In this document: positions 46,734-60,379 of the stretch, piece after piece
How the letters are laid out: each line of letters begins with the position of its first letter
Numbering within the stretch: the stretch's first letter is position 1
From: Prostheceraeus crozeri
Lineage: Eukaryota > Platyhelminthes > Polycladida > Euryleptidae
Length of the DNA: 64,000 nt
NCBI GenBank assembly: GCA_907163375.1
Contig: CAJQUW010003400.1
Span: forward strand, 416,901 to 480,900
Direction: 5' to 3'
The notes under the pieces: generated by a model
Databases searched by the model: none
The model's input: the letters and a program-made list of their open reading frames with translations, nothing else
What the model was told of the DNA's origin: nothing
Made by a program: the position numbers and the translations under genes

Positions 46734-49700
46734 TAGTACGATCATGTGTACTTGACTTGTGTGGTTGGGAGTACGAGGGGATAATTATATATGTAAACTG
46801 TAAGAGTGATGAGCAAATTGAGAGTGAGAAAGATGGCTGTTGATAAGATAGCGTAGGGCAAGAGAAGCTCATTTGTGTTGGATTGCAGTTTTGGCTGGGA
46901 GAGAATTAAACTGTTCTAATTGTTATTAAAAGGTGGTGTAGGAAGTTGTGTGAGACGCTGCAAAGAGTGAGGAATTTTTTGAAGAGCTAATTGTGTTTAT
47001 GTAGTGAAATGCTATAATGAACGTTAGATACGGACAGACTCACAAGCAAGCGAATTTAGAAGGAGAATTGGTAAGTGGGTTTTTGTTTAGCAATTGTTGG
47101 TTGATTTTGTTGTATAATGTAAGGAAGATTAGTTGTTGTTGGATTGATGTTAAACCTGGTGGTGGTGGTTGCTAATAGTAGTTATGTTAAGTAGGGAGCA
47201 AGTTAAGCACGCGTATTAATGGATTCTGTCTTTTTTGTAAAGGGGGTGGATTGGGTAGGGGAGATGGGTAAGTAGAAGGTGAGGGGGTTGAAGATAGTAT
47301 GGATTGGTATTTGTGTGTATACAACATGGTTTTTTTGCCGGGCGCGTGTAAACCATTGTTTCTTCTTCTAGACGGGTAAAAGGTTACTCGGAGATTTAGT
47401 ATAATGCGATGAAGAAAAACATAGTTTTGTTGTTGGCGATCTGGCGCTGTTTTAATTTTTTTTAGATATAAGAGTGCGATGAAAAAGAAATATGTGGGGG
47501 GGTGGCAGTTTTGTGGATGCGGTGTCGTGTGCCGATTTGAGAGTTGTTTTTTTGGTTGTGGTGTTTTGTGCGGAGCACTGGTGTGTTTAGTAGTTGAGTA
47601 TGGTTGGGTAACAGCTTGTAGCAGTCAGGTTTTGAGTTTTTGTTTGGTTTATTATTTGTGCACGCCTAGTTTCATTTGTGCATAGACCGCATAGTCTAGT
47701 GAAGCCGGTTGATCTGCGGTGTTGTTGTGTTGCTGGTTGTTGGTAGTTCGTGGTTGGTGGTAAAATGTGGGTGAAGGTAATTTTTTTGTGGTTGTGATTG
47801 TGTAAAAGGTGAGAGTGGAGGAAGGTATTGAGAAGATGCTTGTCTTTTATTTGTGTTTTTTGGGGGTAATTTGTGGGTGTAAAAGGTGGCTTATATTTGT
47901 AATTGTCTGTTTTTAGTGGGTTTTGAGTGTTGTGTGTGTGTGCTTTTGTGTTGTAGTGTTGGGTGTGTATGTTTTTTGGTGGTAAGTATTTTGGTGGTGG
48001 TTTGTTAATTTTGTTATTTTGTAGGTTATGGTGGTAGGCTTATCGCGGTGTGATTGTTCGTGTTATGTATTTGTTTTGTTTTTGAGTTTTAGTCGGTGGG
48101 AGTTGGTGTGTCTTTGTTTATATTTCGTTAGGGGGGAGGGTTGTAATGTGTTGGGCTGTTGTTCAGTGGTTAGTAGTAAGGTGGTTGCGAAGAGGAAGAA
48201 TTTTTCCAGCGGGAGAAGCAATGAGAATGGCCAGCGGAGAAAAGCGGAGAAAGAAGAGGAGATTAGAAAGAGTGTGTCAGATTGAGACAGTCAAGAGAAT
48301 TGCTATGGTGTTAAAGTTTTTTGGTGTTGTTAAAAGCATTACTAGTAGTTGAGTGTGGTGTTTTAGTTTTTTGCGGTCGTACATGGCGACTGTGGAGTGG
48401 GTGTGTGATTATTGCGGTGTGTATGTTTTGTGTTGTGTTTTGTAAATAAAGTGTTGGAGAGAGATAATGGTGAGTGTGAGTCGAGACCCCGATGCGATGT
48501 AATCGGCGCTGATGAAAACATTGTGGAGTAGAAGCTTTTGTGTTTTCGGTTATGGTGCCGGGTTGGGTTATAGTGTTGATATGTTTGTTGGTGGTGAGTG
48601 TTGTGTTTTTCGAGTTTGTGTCTGGTTTTTTTTGTGGTTTGGCTTGGATGTTTTTTTTTTGTGTTGTTTTTTTGATTGGTTGTTCTTGGTTGTGCGGACG
48701 GTAGGTGGTTAAAGTTTTTAGGTTTGCTGTGTGGTGTTTTTGTCTTTTGGAGTGCTAGCGTTGTGTTGGGTAAGAAGGTTTGTTTATGTGTCGGTAAATG
48801 GTGAGAGAAAATTGGCGGTGATTTTGGTTGTTGCGGGTAAGAGTAATGGGTTGTGTGGCTGCATTTGAGTGACGTGTTGTCTGTCTGGCGCGGGAAAGAG
48901 GTGTTTCGAAGTTTTTGGAGATAGATGATGATAGCAACTTTTGGGGTGTTTTAAAGCGTTTGTGTGTGTGTTTGTTTGGTTTGTGTTGTCGTTGTTTTTG
49001 TGTTTTTTGTGCGCTATTTTTGGTGGCTTTTTGTGGGTGGTTTTTGTTTAAACTTATTTTGTAAAAAAGGTTTTGGATGTATGTTTTTTGTTGACCTTTC
49101 AAGTTGTTTGTCGACGTTTAGCATACGGGGAGTCGATGTTGTATAAAGATCTGGTTGTTTTTCTCTGTTGTTTTTTTGTTGTTGCTAATTGTGTTTTGGT
49201 TTTGGTAAGTAGGTATTTGTTTCGTTCAGGGTTGCGTTTTGTTTGTGATATGGTTTTGCGCACAGTCGATTTTTTTTCATTGCCTTAGTTTGGAACAACT
49301 TTTAGTCTCTTAATTTATGGTTGGAACCTTGTGTTGTTGTCAGTATGTCGCAAGGTAATGTTACACTATGATATCAAAAGAAAGGAGTAGAAAAGTAAAG
49401 AAGTAAAGAGGGTGGTTAGATGATTGGATATTTGTGGGGCAAAAATTGATTGGAGGTAAGATTTAATTTAATGGTAATAAGGTGTGAGTACTTCAATAGT
49501 TGTGTAATTTGAGTGCGCAAGTATTATTGTCCAAAGTTTAAAAAAGTGGTTGAAGTGTTTTTTTCTTTCTTTTTTACGAGAGCTACCTTACAGGGTGGGA
49601 CGACCGGAACAAAGGGTGGTTTTAAAATATTATTTGTATTTTTAATTGTTTTTTTTATTAGATCTTGTTATGGTGTTGTTTGAGTTTGAGTATTTTTTTC

Positions 49701-52700
49701 TTTGGGTAATTATGTTTTTGTATTTAGTTGTAACAGAATATTCAATATTGTTATTATTTTGGGGCGTTTATTTTCATGTTTTAAAGTATTCATATTGATG
49801 CAATTGGAGTGGTGATGTTGTGATGTATATCTGTATGGGTGATAATTGGAAGGTGGAAGGGAAATGATTTGAAATTCGTGTATAATACAGGGATGGAAGA
49901 CTGTGAATATTATTTAGGTGTGGAGAAGAAGATTTGTATTATTAGGTAGTAAATATTTTCGTATGAGGAGAAGGTGAATGGGGGAAGTGTGGAGTATAAA
50001 AAGAAGTTAAGAGGAGAAGAGAATAAAATTGGAAGTAAATAAGGGAAATTCTTTTTTTGTTTCTGTTCGATCTGTGTATAAGGTCCTTCTGCATTTGCAT
50101 TGATTTTGTGAGTCTGTGTAGTTTAGTTTGTAGTGTGTGTGTAGGGCTTTCACTGCTGGTTGTTTTGCGTTGTGATATCGAGTAATTGAACTCCAATTCG
50201 ACTCAGAAGAGCGCTGGGTTTTTTATGCTGTTGAAAATGATGCCAGATTGTAAAGGCTAATTGCTTTAGCTACATATGTGTTTTTGTTAGACATATTGTC
50301 GTACTACACGTTGCTGATGTCATGAAAATACGGACTTTTGGATTCTCATGTATGTTAGCAATCTGTGTGTGGTTGTGTTTGTTGTTGGTTGTTTTGAAGG
50401 CGGTTTGTTTATGTAGCACAACTTATTCTGGTTTTTTGCTGTGTGTATACGCATCTATTGTTGTGGTTGTATTTTGTTGTGTGCGTGAGTTGTATTTCTT
50501 CGCGCAGTTTGTTAATTGTATTTGTATGAGTGGTTTGTTTGTAGAACTTATTGGGTTAGGTTAAAATTATATAGTTACTCATGAGGGGTTGTAAATATGA
50601 GTGAAAGAGGTATTCGAGTTATGTAATTGATGTGCTATGTATGCGGTTTTGTACATGTTGTTTGTTTTTTTATGGGGGTTAGAGCAGCGGTTGTTGTGTG
50701 TTGTTGTGTTCTGAAGAGAAATGTTGTGTTAATATTGCAAAGAAAATGATGAGAAATGTTGAATGTGTCTCAATTTTACAAATTGCTATTTTTCGCAATA
50801 AGGGAAGTAAGACATGTGAGAGAATTTTTGATGTGTGTAAGATGTGTTATTTTGTTATTTGTGTGTAGCACGAGAGGTAGAAGGAGGGGTTGTGTGGGTC
50901 AAAAAGGGTGAGGGAAGGAATTTGGAGAGGGGTAAATAAGATGGTTAGGAGGTGTGTTGTGGTTTTTTGTGTGTGAAAAGTAGAGTTGTTAATACGTGTT
51001 TAATTTTTAGTGAGATTGAGCGTTAAAAGGTAGATGAGGTTAGTTTATTATCGTGTATTTGTTTCGCTTTTGAGTCTTCTGTATTGTGTGAGTTGTGTTC
51101 GTTATTAAGTGAGGTCATCTGAAATCTCGGCAATGGTGTGGTGTGTTCGTCGTGGTTTTTGCGTTTGTTGGTAGTGGTTGTTAAAGGTTGGTGGTGTGTG
51201 AGCGGTGTTGGTAGTTTGTAATTTTGTTGTTTTGTTGTAGAAGTGTTGGTAAATGGTAGGTTGTGAGTTGAATAGAGAGTTGGTAAGATGAGTTTTTTTG
51301 TGTGTTGTGTGTGTAGTTTGTTGATAGTGTGTGTTTAGATGTTGTTGTGGTAAAATGGGTTTGATTGTTGGAGAGTGAGAATTTGGAGTAGATGTGGAAG
51401 GGTAAGAAGCTGTTTTGTGTTGTGTTTGTTTGTTTGATTATTTGTGTTTGTTTGTGGGTAAGCTTTTTTGGGGGTAATGGTTGTGTGAAAAGGTTTAGAG
51501 TTGAGAATAACTGTTGTGATGAATGCTATGAAATAGTGTAAGGTTGATGAGAGGAGATTGTTGGTGGTGTGGAATGTAGAGAGATACGGTGAGAGAAGGA
51601 GTGTGTTCTGTGTTGAATTGTTGGGTTGTGAATTGGTTGAGGGAATGATTGTGAGGTGAGAGTAGATAGATGATTAGGTGGTTTGAAGTTAAAGGGTTGT
51701 ATTGAAATTTGTTGTAGGGTTGTTGATAATGTGTGTTTGGTGATTGATTCGTTATAATGATGTGTGGATAATGTTTTTGTGTGTGTTGAATGTATGTAGT
51801 GAATGATGTTTGATTGTGTTGTGTGTGGTTGGTTAGTTGTTTTGTGGTTTGTTAGTTGTAAATGGGTAGATGAGATTGTGGGGAGTAAGCTTTTTGTTTG
51901 GTTTGTATGTGTGAGGAGATTGTGTTATTTTGGATAAGGTTAGTTTGTGTAGGTGTTGGTGTTGTTGTGGGTGTAGGTGTGTGTGGTAATTTTTGGTTTT
52001 GGATGTGTTATGAATAGGTGGTGTGAAGAAGTTGGAGAGCTGGTTTGGGAGAGGAAGAGAAACTGCTTTGATTTGTTGAATTTATTGTTGTTTTGGTGTG
52101 TAAATTTGAAGGTAATTTTGTGTAAAGGGTGCTGTTGTGGGTGTGGGGGTGGTTGTGATAAAGGATGGTGTGAGAAGCTTTGTGGTTGGTGGTGGTGTTG
52201 TTTGTGTTTTGGTGTGTGGGTATGGATTTTTGTTGGTTTAGGTAAAGTGTGTGTTATGTTTGTTGTTTGTTTGGTGGTGGTGGTAAGAAATTGGTGTGTT
52301 TGGTGTGTGGTTTTTGTTGGTAATTAAGATGAATTGGTTTTGTTGATTTGTAAGTGTATGTTGAATAAGATGGTTGTGTTATGGTGGTTGGTTTTTGGTT
52401 TGTTTTTGTTGTTGTTGTGTTTGTGGTGTGTTGGTGGAGAGCTTTAAATTGTGTTGTTTTGTTTGGTAGTTGGTGTAAAGTAGTTGTTGTTTTGGTGGTT
52501 GTGTGAGTAATTGAATGTGTGTGTGTTGAGTGTTATGATTTTGTAGTTTGAGATGTGTGTGTGTGGTGGTGTGTGTGTTTTGGTGTTGGTTTGTGTGTGG
52601 GTTGTTTAGAAAATCTTGTGTGTGTTGTATTTTGTGTGAATGTGGTAGAAGGTTTGCTTTTGTGTGTTGGGTTTAATGGTGGGTAAGTGAGGGATTGTGT

Positions 52701-53870
52701 GTTTGGTTTGATAATTTGTTGTTGTGTGGGTAGAAGTCTGTTGTGGGTTGGTTGTTGTGGTATGTTGTTGGTGTTTTGTTTGTTTGTGTTGGGTGTGTAG
52801 TTGTTGGTTGGTAGGTGGTTTGTTTTGGTGTGGTACATAATGTTGGGTGTGTATTGTGGGGTGAGTTGCTGTTGGTTGTGTAGTATTGTGAACTTGGTTT
52901 TGTTTGGTTTTGTGTTGATATTGTATCGGTTGGTGAACTGTTCGTAGGAAAATAAGATAGAATATTTGTTATGGTAAGTAAGATTTTTTGTTTAGTCGTA
53001 AGTTGAGTACAAGAAGTGAATGTATGATACAGAGGTAATAGTTATGTGGAATGAATCTGACAGGTATGGTTCGTGTATTTAGTCTTCTGTTTTTGTGAGG
53101 GTTGGCATGATTTGGTTGTTGTGGTTGTGTTGTTCACAACTGTTAAGTTCCTTCAGTAATAGGTATGATGTGTCGAAGAGAAGGAGCGTTTAGGATGTGT
53201 CTGTTGCAATTCGGATCGTTCTATTGGGTTGTTTGCGGATGTGTGCCATCTAGTAACAAGAGTTTGGTGAGGAAAGATTATTGAGTGTGTTATTATGGAT
53301 TTTAAAACTTATGTTAGGTGAGTGTTTATGTTGGTTTTTTTTGTTAGTTTTTGCGAAATTATGGGTTTTTTTTTCAATGGTTGCTTTTGTTTAAGATAAC
53401 TTGGTTGCTTCTCATAATTCATGTTTTTCTTCACGCGTTTTCCGTCACAATTATACAAGAAAAGTGAGTCCAGAGAGAGAAACAAACAGTTGGAGGAAGA
53501 AGCTAATGTTGGTGTTTTAATTTTACTAGGATGTCGCTTTTTGCAGTTTAGTTGGTCGAGGTATTGGTGTTAGGGGGTTGTTGCACGTTGGTGGAGCAAG
53601 ACGAGCCGTATTAAATAAGCAGAGCTTGTCTTAGAGTACTGTATTTAGACATGGCTATGTATATAAGGTACGATATAAAAAAAAGACATTGATTTTCACG
53701 GTCGATAGTTGAGTTGTGTGTACATTTGTTTTGTTTAATGTTTGTTGGATGCGTAAATCTTGGTTGGTCGTCTGTTTTCATTCTTCACCTTTGTGTTGGC
53801 GCATGCTTGTTTTTGTAAGTTGTTTGTATTGGTTTGTGAGTAATATTGTCTTTGGGTATTGGGTTGAGAT
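46734..53870. other. G+T-rich, C-depleted region, part 1
   Basis: The plus strand is dominated by words such as TGTGTTGTTG and GGTGGTTGTG. Bases 51301-51360, for example, contain no C at all, and 51361-51420 contain one. Short patches with normal C content occur (48180-48310, 53020-53260). All open frames are Val/Phe/Leu/Cys/Gly-rich on this strand or Thr/His/Asn/Pro-rich on the other, as expected from composition alone. No gene, tRNA or rRNA recognised. Confidence 0.85.
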
Positions 53871-54560
53871 AATAAAAGTAGAGACTTGATTGTTGAGGAA
53901 AAGGTGTAAGGAGGAACGAGAGGAGATAGTTTGAGAGCAGGAAAGTTATTAGGGGGAGATGTTTGTAGAGAAGTTGTTATATATGTTTAGAAAGAAGAGT
54001 TTTTTGGTAGTAGGAGGTAATAGTAAAAGAGGTAAGTAGGAAAATTAATGGTTTGGAGTGTTTGTTAGGGTTTGTGTTTGTAGGAGAGTGTTTTTGTTTT
54101 GGATAGGAAGTATGAGAAATTCATAGTCAGAAGTTAAGATAAAAGGTAGATAAATAGTGAGTAGAATTGTGTAAAAGAAAAGAAGAAGAAGAGGGTTAGT
54201 ATAGATTAATAATTTGGAGTGTGAAGGAAGAAAAAAGTGAAAAGAGGTATATAGCAATAGGTATTAGAGAGGTAAAAGTAATTAGTTTGAGATGTAGGGG
54301 GAATAGAAAAAGATTTTTTAATATAAGGAGATTGATGATGAAGAGTAAAGGTGAGAAAAAAGGAAAGTGAAAGATGATAAGATGATGAAAATTGTAGGAA
54401 GTAGATAAGTAAAGTAATGATTAAGGGTTGATGAAGTAGTGTATGAATTTGTAGAAAGAAGAAATGTGATAAAGGTGAGAGTTTTGAGAAGTTTGGAAAA
54501 AAAATGAAAAAAAAAGTGGAAGAAAAAGAAAAAAAAAAAAGAAAATAGAAAAAAAGAACT
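53871..54560. repeat. second purine-rich tract
   Basis: Mostly A and G on the plus strand with little C (GAAGAAGAAGAGG-like words), ending in an A-rich run at about 54,500-54,555. Embedded in the G+T-rich region; no coding signal. Confidence 0.7.
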
Positions 54561-57500
54561 GTTGACGCTCATTTAGAATAAAAACCTTATCCATATTCGC
54601 CCCTATTGACTTATTATAAATACTAGTGTATTTTTGAGTTACGTATGTGCTTGTAATTTTGATTGGTGATTTGATATATGGTTGGTAATAAATTTTTTGT
54701 AATTCTCGTTGTACGTATCGCTGCAAGGATAGTAGGAAAACCAGTAGGAGATCGGTTCAGTGAGTTGTTAAAGAGGAAAAAAGGATCCAGTGGTGTCTGG
54801 TCTGTGGGTATGGGTTAGGGGGTGGTGAAAATTCAGAGAAGAAGTAGATTATCCGTAAAAACATTGAAACGTATTTTTTTTGTTTTTTTTTGGTAATGTT
54901 GTTGTATTAGAACTAAATAATGTGTAGTGTGTTAATAGATAAAGGAAGAAAGGGTGAATGGGGAATTTCAAGAAGTGGGGTAGGTGGAAAGATAATTATG
55001 ACGGTCGCTATTAATTATTAGTTTCAAAGGCCTGTGTTGAAGAAAGATGTTCCAGTACAATTTAAATGTTAATGTTTGTTTGTTTGTTTCTGTGTTGTTT
55101 TTTGTTGTTGTGTAAGTTTTTTTGTTTTTTTGGTTTTGTGTTGTATTTTTTTGTTGGGGGGTATTTGTTTTAAAAGGTGAGGATAATAATGGGTTTGAAG
55201 GGGTTGTGTGTAATTGTTGTTAGGTGTAAAGTGTATTTACTTTTTTGGTATGAAGTAAGTTAACGTTGTTGTTCGTTTTGAGAGTAAAATACTATGGATG
55301 AGAAATTTTTCACTTGGTTTCGTGCTGAGTGTTAATTAGTGTCAGACTTATCATGAGTTGATGTTCACCGGTTATTGTTTGAGTAGATAAGAAGATGAAT
55401 GGGAGTCAGAGGTTTTCGTATTGCGAATAAAAGTAGTTAAATTGTTGTGTTAAGTCGTTCAGTATGAAGTAATAACTCGCCGATCATTTTTTGATTGTTA
55501 GTAATTGTGTGTGTAAGATAAATTGGGTGTGGAGACGATGAATGAGTGAGAGAGATAGAAGAGATGAAAGATATGAGTTAAGTTTTTTGTTGGGCATTAA
55601 TTTTGTAATTTGGTATAAGTATGATTTGGTTAAATGTTGGAGAATATTTTGTTCTTTGGGGGTGTTTATTTTTTTTTGGTATGGGTAGAAAGTTTATTGT
55701 GGTTTTTTTTGTTGTAGTCTGGTCAGTTTGTGGTGGTAGTTTAAATGGTAAAGGTTTTTTGCTGTGGGGGGTTTTTATAGTTGTGTGGGTGTAATGAATT
55801 GACATTGGGGGAATAATGTGGTTTGGTTTCTTGTTTTTGCTTTGTAAAAGGTTGTTGATGTTTTTGTTTGTAAGTGTGTTGTGATTTTATTCATGAGTCA
55901 ATTTATGTTTTTATTGCATCTTTCCTGTTTGCTATATTTTTGTGTTTGTCTGTTTCGAGCAATTAAGTCTATAATTGCATGTAAATTTGTATATGAGGAA
56001 GAATGTAAGTATGTGAAGTAGGACTATTGTTTTGTTTGTTTGAGGTGTATAGTTAATAATTTTAATATATTAAAAGAGAGTGAGTTTAGTAATTAGGTGC
56101 ATATAAATTACGGGTGCATTGTAATGGACGGTACATTTAATAGGTGTATTTTATTAGGTATTTGTAGTTTGTTTCATGGTTGCTACATCATTTAAGTGTT
56201 GTTATGTTGTCGTGTTGTGTTCTGTTGGTTGTTTAAAGGTAATTAAAAAAGAAGAGAGTTTGTTATGCTATGTAAAAAAAGAAAGGCTTTTGCAGTGTTC
56301 GGAATTATGTGTTGTTGGTGTTTGTATTTATGGTTATAAAAGTGTGTAGAGTAAGCATCGGTTTTTAAGTGGGTTTTGTTGTTGTGTTTTTTTTGGTTTG
56401 TGATGTTGTGACTATTTGGTATTTGTGTAAGTGAATTGTTTTTGTGGATATGAGTGTGGAATGTAGAGGGGGGTGAGAGCGAGTTAGATAAAAATAAGAG
56501 TGGTCTCGTTTTTTCGGATGTGTATGTGTTGTTAAATTGCTTACGTCGTTTTGTTTGTGTGTTTCTATTTTTGTATTTGGTTTGTTTGTGAAAAAAAGGC
56601 TTGTTTTGTGTATGTGTTTATTTGTATTGTTGTTGTTGAGACACGATTGATTAGTTGGTGGATGACTAATTTGTGTGTAAGCGTATTAATAGAAAGAGAA
56701 GAGTATGTCGGGTAGTTTGTACTCGAGTAACACTTGTGTGGGTTAGGATGATATGTTTTCTGTGGCGCGCGTAGAAAGTGTCAGTTTATTGATGGTATTG
56801 TTTGTGAATGGATAGGTTGAAAGGTTGTAGGTAAGGTATGTAAGTGTTTTTGGTTTGATTTGTGTTTGCTGGTTTTTTGGTAAAAAATTTTTTTTGTTTG
56901 ATTTTTGGTTTGGTTTATGAGTCTAAAGAACTCGTAAGTATAGTATGAGTTTTTTGATGAATGAAGTTACGAAATAAATATGCGCTGATTAATGCTGTGG
57001 TCTTGATGGGATTTGATATTAGTCTGTTTTAGGATATGGTGTTGACTGGGTTGGTTATATGGCTTTATGGCATCGTGTTGCTTGTTTGTGGTATGTATGA
57101 AAATCTTTTGTAAATCCTTTGTGTTTTGTGTTTTGTTAAATATTTAATGTGACGAATTAATTAATGTCCAGGGGGTGCAAGATGTTGCGTTCTTGGAGTT
57201 TTGGTGCCTATTCATGCGCGTACGCGCTGCGGTATTGGTAATTTTGTGTAGGTGTTGTAAATGTTTTGGGTGTTTTTTCTTGTACAAAGTTTCCCTTGCT
57301 TGTAAGACTATTTTTTTGATAATAATTATTAATAGGTTATTGCTTGCCTCATTCTCTGATTATTTTGTAATTTAAAGTTAAATTTCGCATTGTATCGTCT
57401 TGGGATAGTGTATGTTATAATAAATTATATAATGTTTCGTAACGATTTATAAGTTTTTGGTTATCTCATTAGTTTTGTGTATAAGGTGTTTTGTTGGTTA

Positions 57501-57720
57501 GGGTTTCGTGTATACAAGTTTTAGTCTCTTATAAGCAAAAATACAGAAAGTAGTTCCGTATAAAAGAAAAAGCGATTGCCTCGTTTGTCGATATTGAGTA
57601 AATGTTAATATTTAATATAGAATGGGGTAAAAGGATGTATTTAAGGTTATTTTGTATTGTGTAGAGCAACAAGTAAGAAAGATTGTGGGGAAGTTGGATA
57701 GTGCTATAGGACTTAGTAGC
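54561..57720. other. G+T-rich, C-depleted region, part 2
   Basis: Starts with a short balanced patch (54,560-54,800), then returns to G+T-rich low-complexity sequence with another balanced patch at 55,240-55,500. Nothing recognisable as a gene. Confidence 0.75.
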
Positions 57721-57961
57721 AAGCAGCACTTTGTCTTGTCGTCTAGCGCTTACTAGTAGGTTGGGACTGTGTTCATATTGCCGAGTGATTAGCGTGATGA
57801 GGGCATGCTGGGCTGTAGGAGTAGTGTAGTCGGTTAGTAGTGAGTCCCGTACGTAGTATGTTCAGTCAAGTATGGTCGTGACTATGCCAGTGCTCTCTTT
57901 ACCTAATAATAATAAATAATTGAAATGTCCTTATATTTTCCAAAAAAAAAAAAAAAAAAAA
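57721..57961 (+). other. balanced island ending in AATAAA and poly(A)
   Basis: Composition is closer to normal. AATAAA at 57911-57916 lies 25 bases before an uninterrupted A20 run (57942-57961), the arrangement of a polyadenylated transcript copied into DNA. No protein or known RNA recognised upstream. Confidence 0.5.
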
Positions 57962-60370
57962 TCAAATATTCACCAAGTCTCACAAAGTAATATAGTGCGG
58001 TACAGGTCATCAAACGAGTAATAACATCAATTATTTTATTGAACGAAGTAAGAAAGATAAACTAGTAGTGTTATGTAACAAGTACTAAGGAACAATAAAA
58101 AATGCCAAGAAGTTAGAGTTCTCCCGGCCTAAGGAATTACTTCTAAGTTGTATAATGGGGAAGTGATAACCTGTTTTTTTTGTCCGCTCTTCTCTCGAAC
58201 TGCTGATAGTCCTCCGCGTTTTCTCGATGTAGTAGCTGTTGCGCGGGTTAGAGAAAGTAAAGAGATAAAAAAGAAGAATTAATTAAAAGTCAGTATTGAA
58301 TTGGAGGGTATTGTGTTTGTCTTTGTTGATGAATAGGTGGTTGGATAACTGCTGTGCGTTAATTTTTGTTGATTAAAGTTTGAGTTTTCGTATTTGTGGT
58401 TTTCGACGAAGGGTTCGAACGGAAGATTAATATATGTCTTTTTTCGTTATGTGGTGGCGGAATTTGATTGCTTGTTGTGTAGAAGGATTGATAGTTGTAG
58501 ACGGAACTAGACCGATCGATTGTAGAAGAGTTGGCTTGGGGTGATATGGATAAAAAGGTGAAAGTAGTGGAGATAAAATAGTAATGATGGTTGGTTATTA
58601 GTGTAAAGAGTTGAGCGAGAGATTGTAGAAGATTGTTTGTTGAAGGGAGTGGTAGTTTGGTGGTGAATTTGTAAATTGTTCACTCTTTCTCTGGTTAAAA
58701 TGCCGATTCGCTAGCGGCGCTAATGGGGATAAAAAAAGATATATAAAAGAAAAAAAAATGTAGTTTAATGGCATTGACGAGTATAGAGAAAACTGTATGT
58801 AGTGAGTATGTGAATGTAAATTGGTAGAAAAGAAGGTGGTAGAAGGAGACACTAGAGATATTGGAGGAAAAAATGAAGGTGTTGAGAAGAATGGAATAGG
58901 AGAAATGGCTTGAGGAGATAGAAAATTGCAATGTTGATAGTCACCGGTTACTAGGCTACATATCAGGACCCACGGGCTCTGTCCGCCGCACAGATTTATA
59001 ATTCTATGGGTTAACCTGGATTGTGAGGATTGGGGTAGAAGTAAATGTGTGAGTATGGGAGGTTGTGGGTATGAAGTATTGGTTTGTTGTTGTTGAGAGT
59101 TAGTGATGAGAAGAGAAAGGTGAAAGTATGTATGCAACTGGAATTGGATAGAATTGTGGGATGTTGATGAAAAAAATACTGTATTTTAAAAATGAACTTG
59201 AATATGGGTTGGGAGGGGTAGAAAGGAAATAAAAGTAAAAAAACTAAACGTTTTTTGTGAATATGGTGTATTTTTTTGTGTTATATTTGTTATATTTTTT
59301 TGTTTGTGAACTGTTTGAGACAGCTAAACGTTAGTTGTATGTAACGAGTTGAGAAAAAAAATTAGATAGATTATGGGTTTAGAACAGTTATCGTTAGAAT
59401 TGGTGGTTTTAAAGAAGATGTTCTTCGTGTTTGAACATGGATTTTGTGAAACAATGGGTTTGTTGTGATAAAAGGGGTTTTATTTTTGAGGGCGTACAAT
59501 TTTCGGTTGATTGAATGTATGGGTTGTGTATATATGGCCAAGTGTTATTTTGGGTCGCGTGCGTGTAGTTATATATCTACAGTGTGCGTGACAGTATTGT
59601 GTAAGTTGTTCTCGTTTTGATAGTTTCGGTTTTGTTTATATATTTTTTATAGTTCGTTTTGAGGTTCAGGTCGTTTTTATTTTTGGAGTTTTTGTTTAGA
59701 GGTTGTATGTGGTTAAATAATTTGGTGGGTGTTATCGTTGATTGTTAACGTTTGTTCGCTGAGTTTAGAACTTACTTTTGGTGTCGTTTAGCGCGTAATA
59801 GGTGAGTCTAGGAGACGATGGAGGAAGCGTGCTATTCCGTTAATAAGGTAGTATTCGTTTGATTGTTAGGTTTTGTATTACAGTGTTTGAAGAGATGTAT
59901 TTTTAGGTTAATGTTGAAAGGGTATTGCGTGTTCGTATGTAAAGTTAGAATATTTATAAGGTAATTAGAATATGGTTTTGTTTTAGTATGTTTTTGGTTT
60001 AGGTCGTGAGGTTAATAGAGTATGCGTTAGTCGTTTGTAAATATATAGTATTCAGACAAGGGTGTGTTGTTCGTCCGGTGGTAGTTGTGAGTTTGATGTT
60101 GTTTCTGTGTAGTTCGGCGTGTATCGATGTAATCCTGTTTTTCTTGTGGTGGTTGTTAGAGGAGGTTGGTTTGGTAAAGGATCTTATCAGAATAGGTGAG
60201 AAATAGATATCGTAGTCGAATTGTAATTGTATGTCCTGAAATATATGTGCGTGAGAGTACAATGTTAAAGAAAAAAGGGATTTGTTTGCGTGATTTTGGT
60301 AAAGTAAAGGAGATGCCTGATGCGTTGAGATGTAATAAGGTTGTATGTCGTTGTTATATCCTAGATGTTT
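57962..60370. other. mixed-composition stretch
   Basis: G+T-rich sequence alternating with purine-rich (58,560-58,900) and short balanced segments (58,940-59,010: GTCACCGGTTACTAGGCTAC). The minus-strand frame 58598-59137 runs over the purine-rich part and its residue bias follows composition. No gene recognised. Confidence 0.6.
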
Positions 60371-60379
60371 TTTGTTAAA

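Noticed and set aside
58598..59137. 179-codon minus-strand frame
   Set aside because: Residue bias (Ser/Phe/Leu/Thr/Gln) mirrors the purine-rich composition. No family motif.
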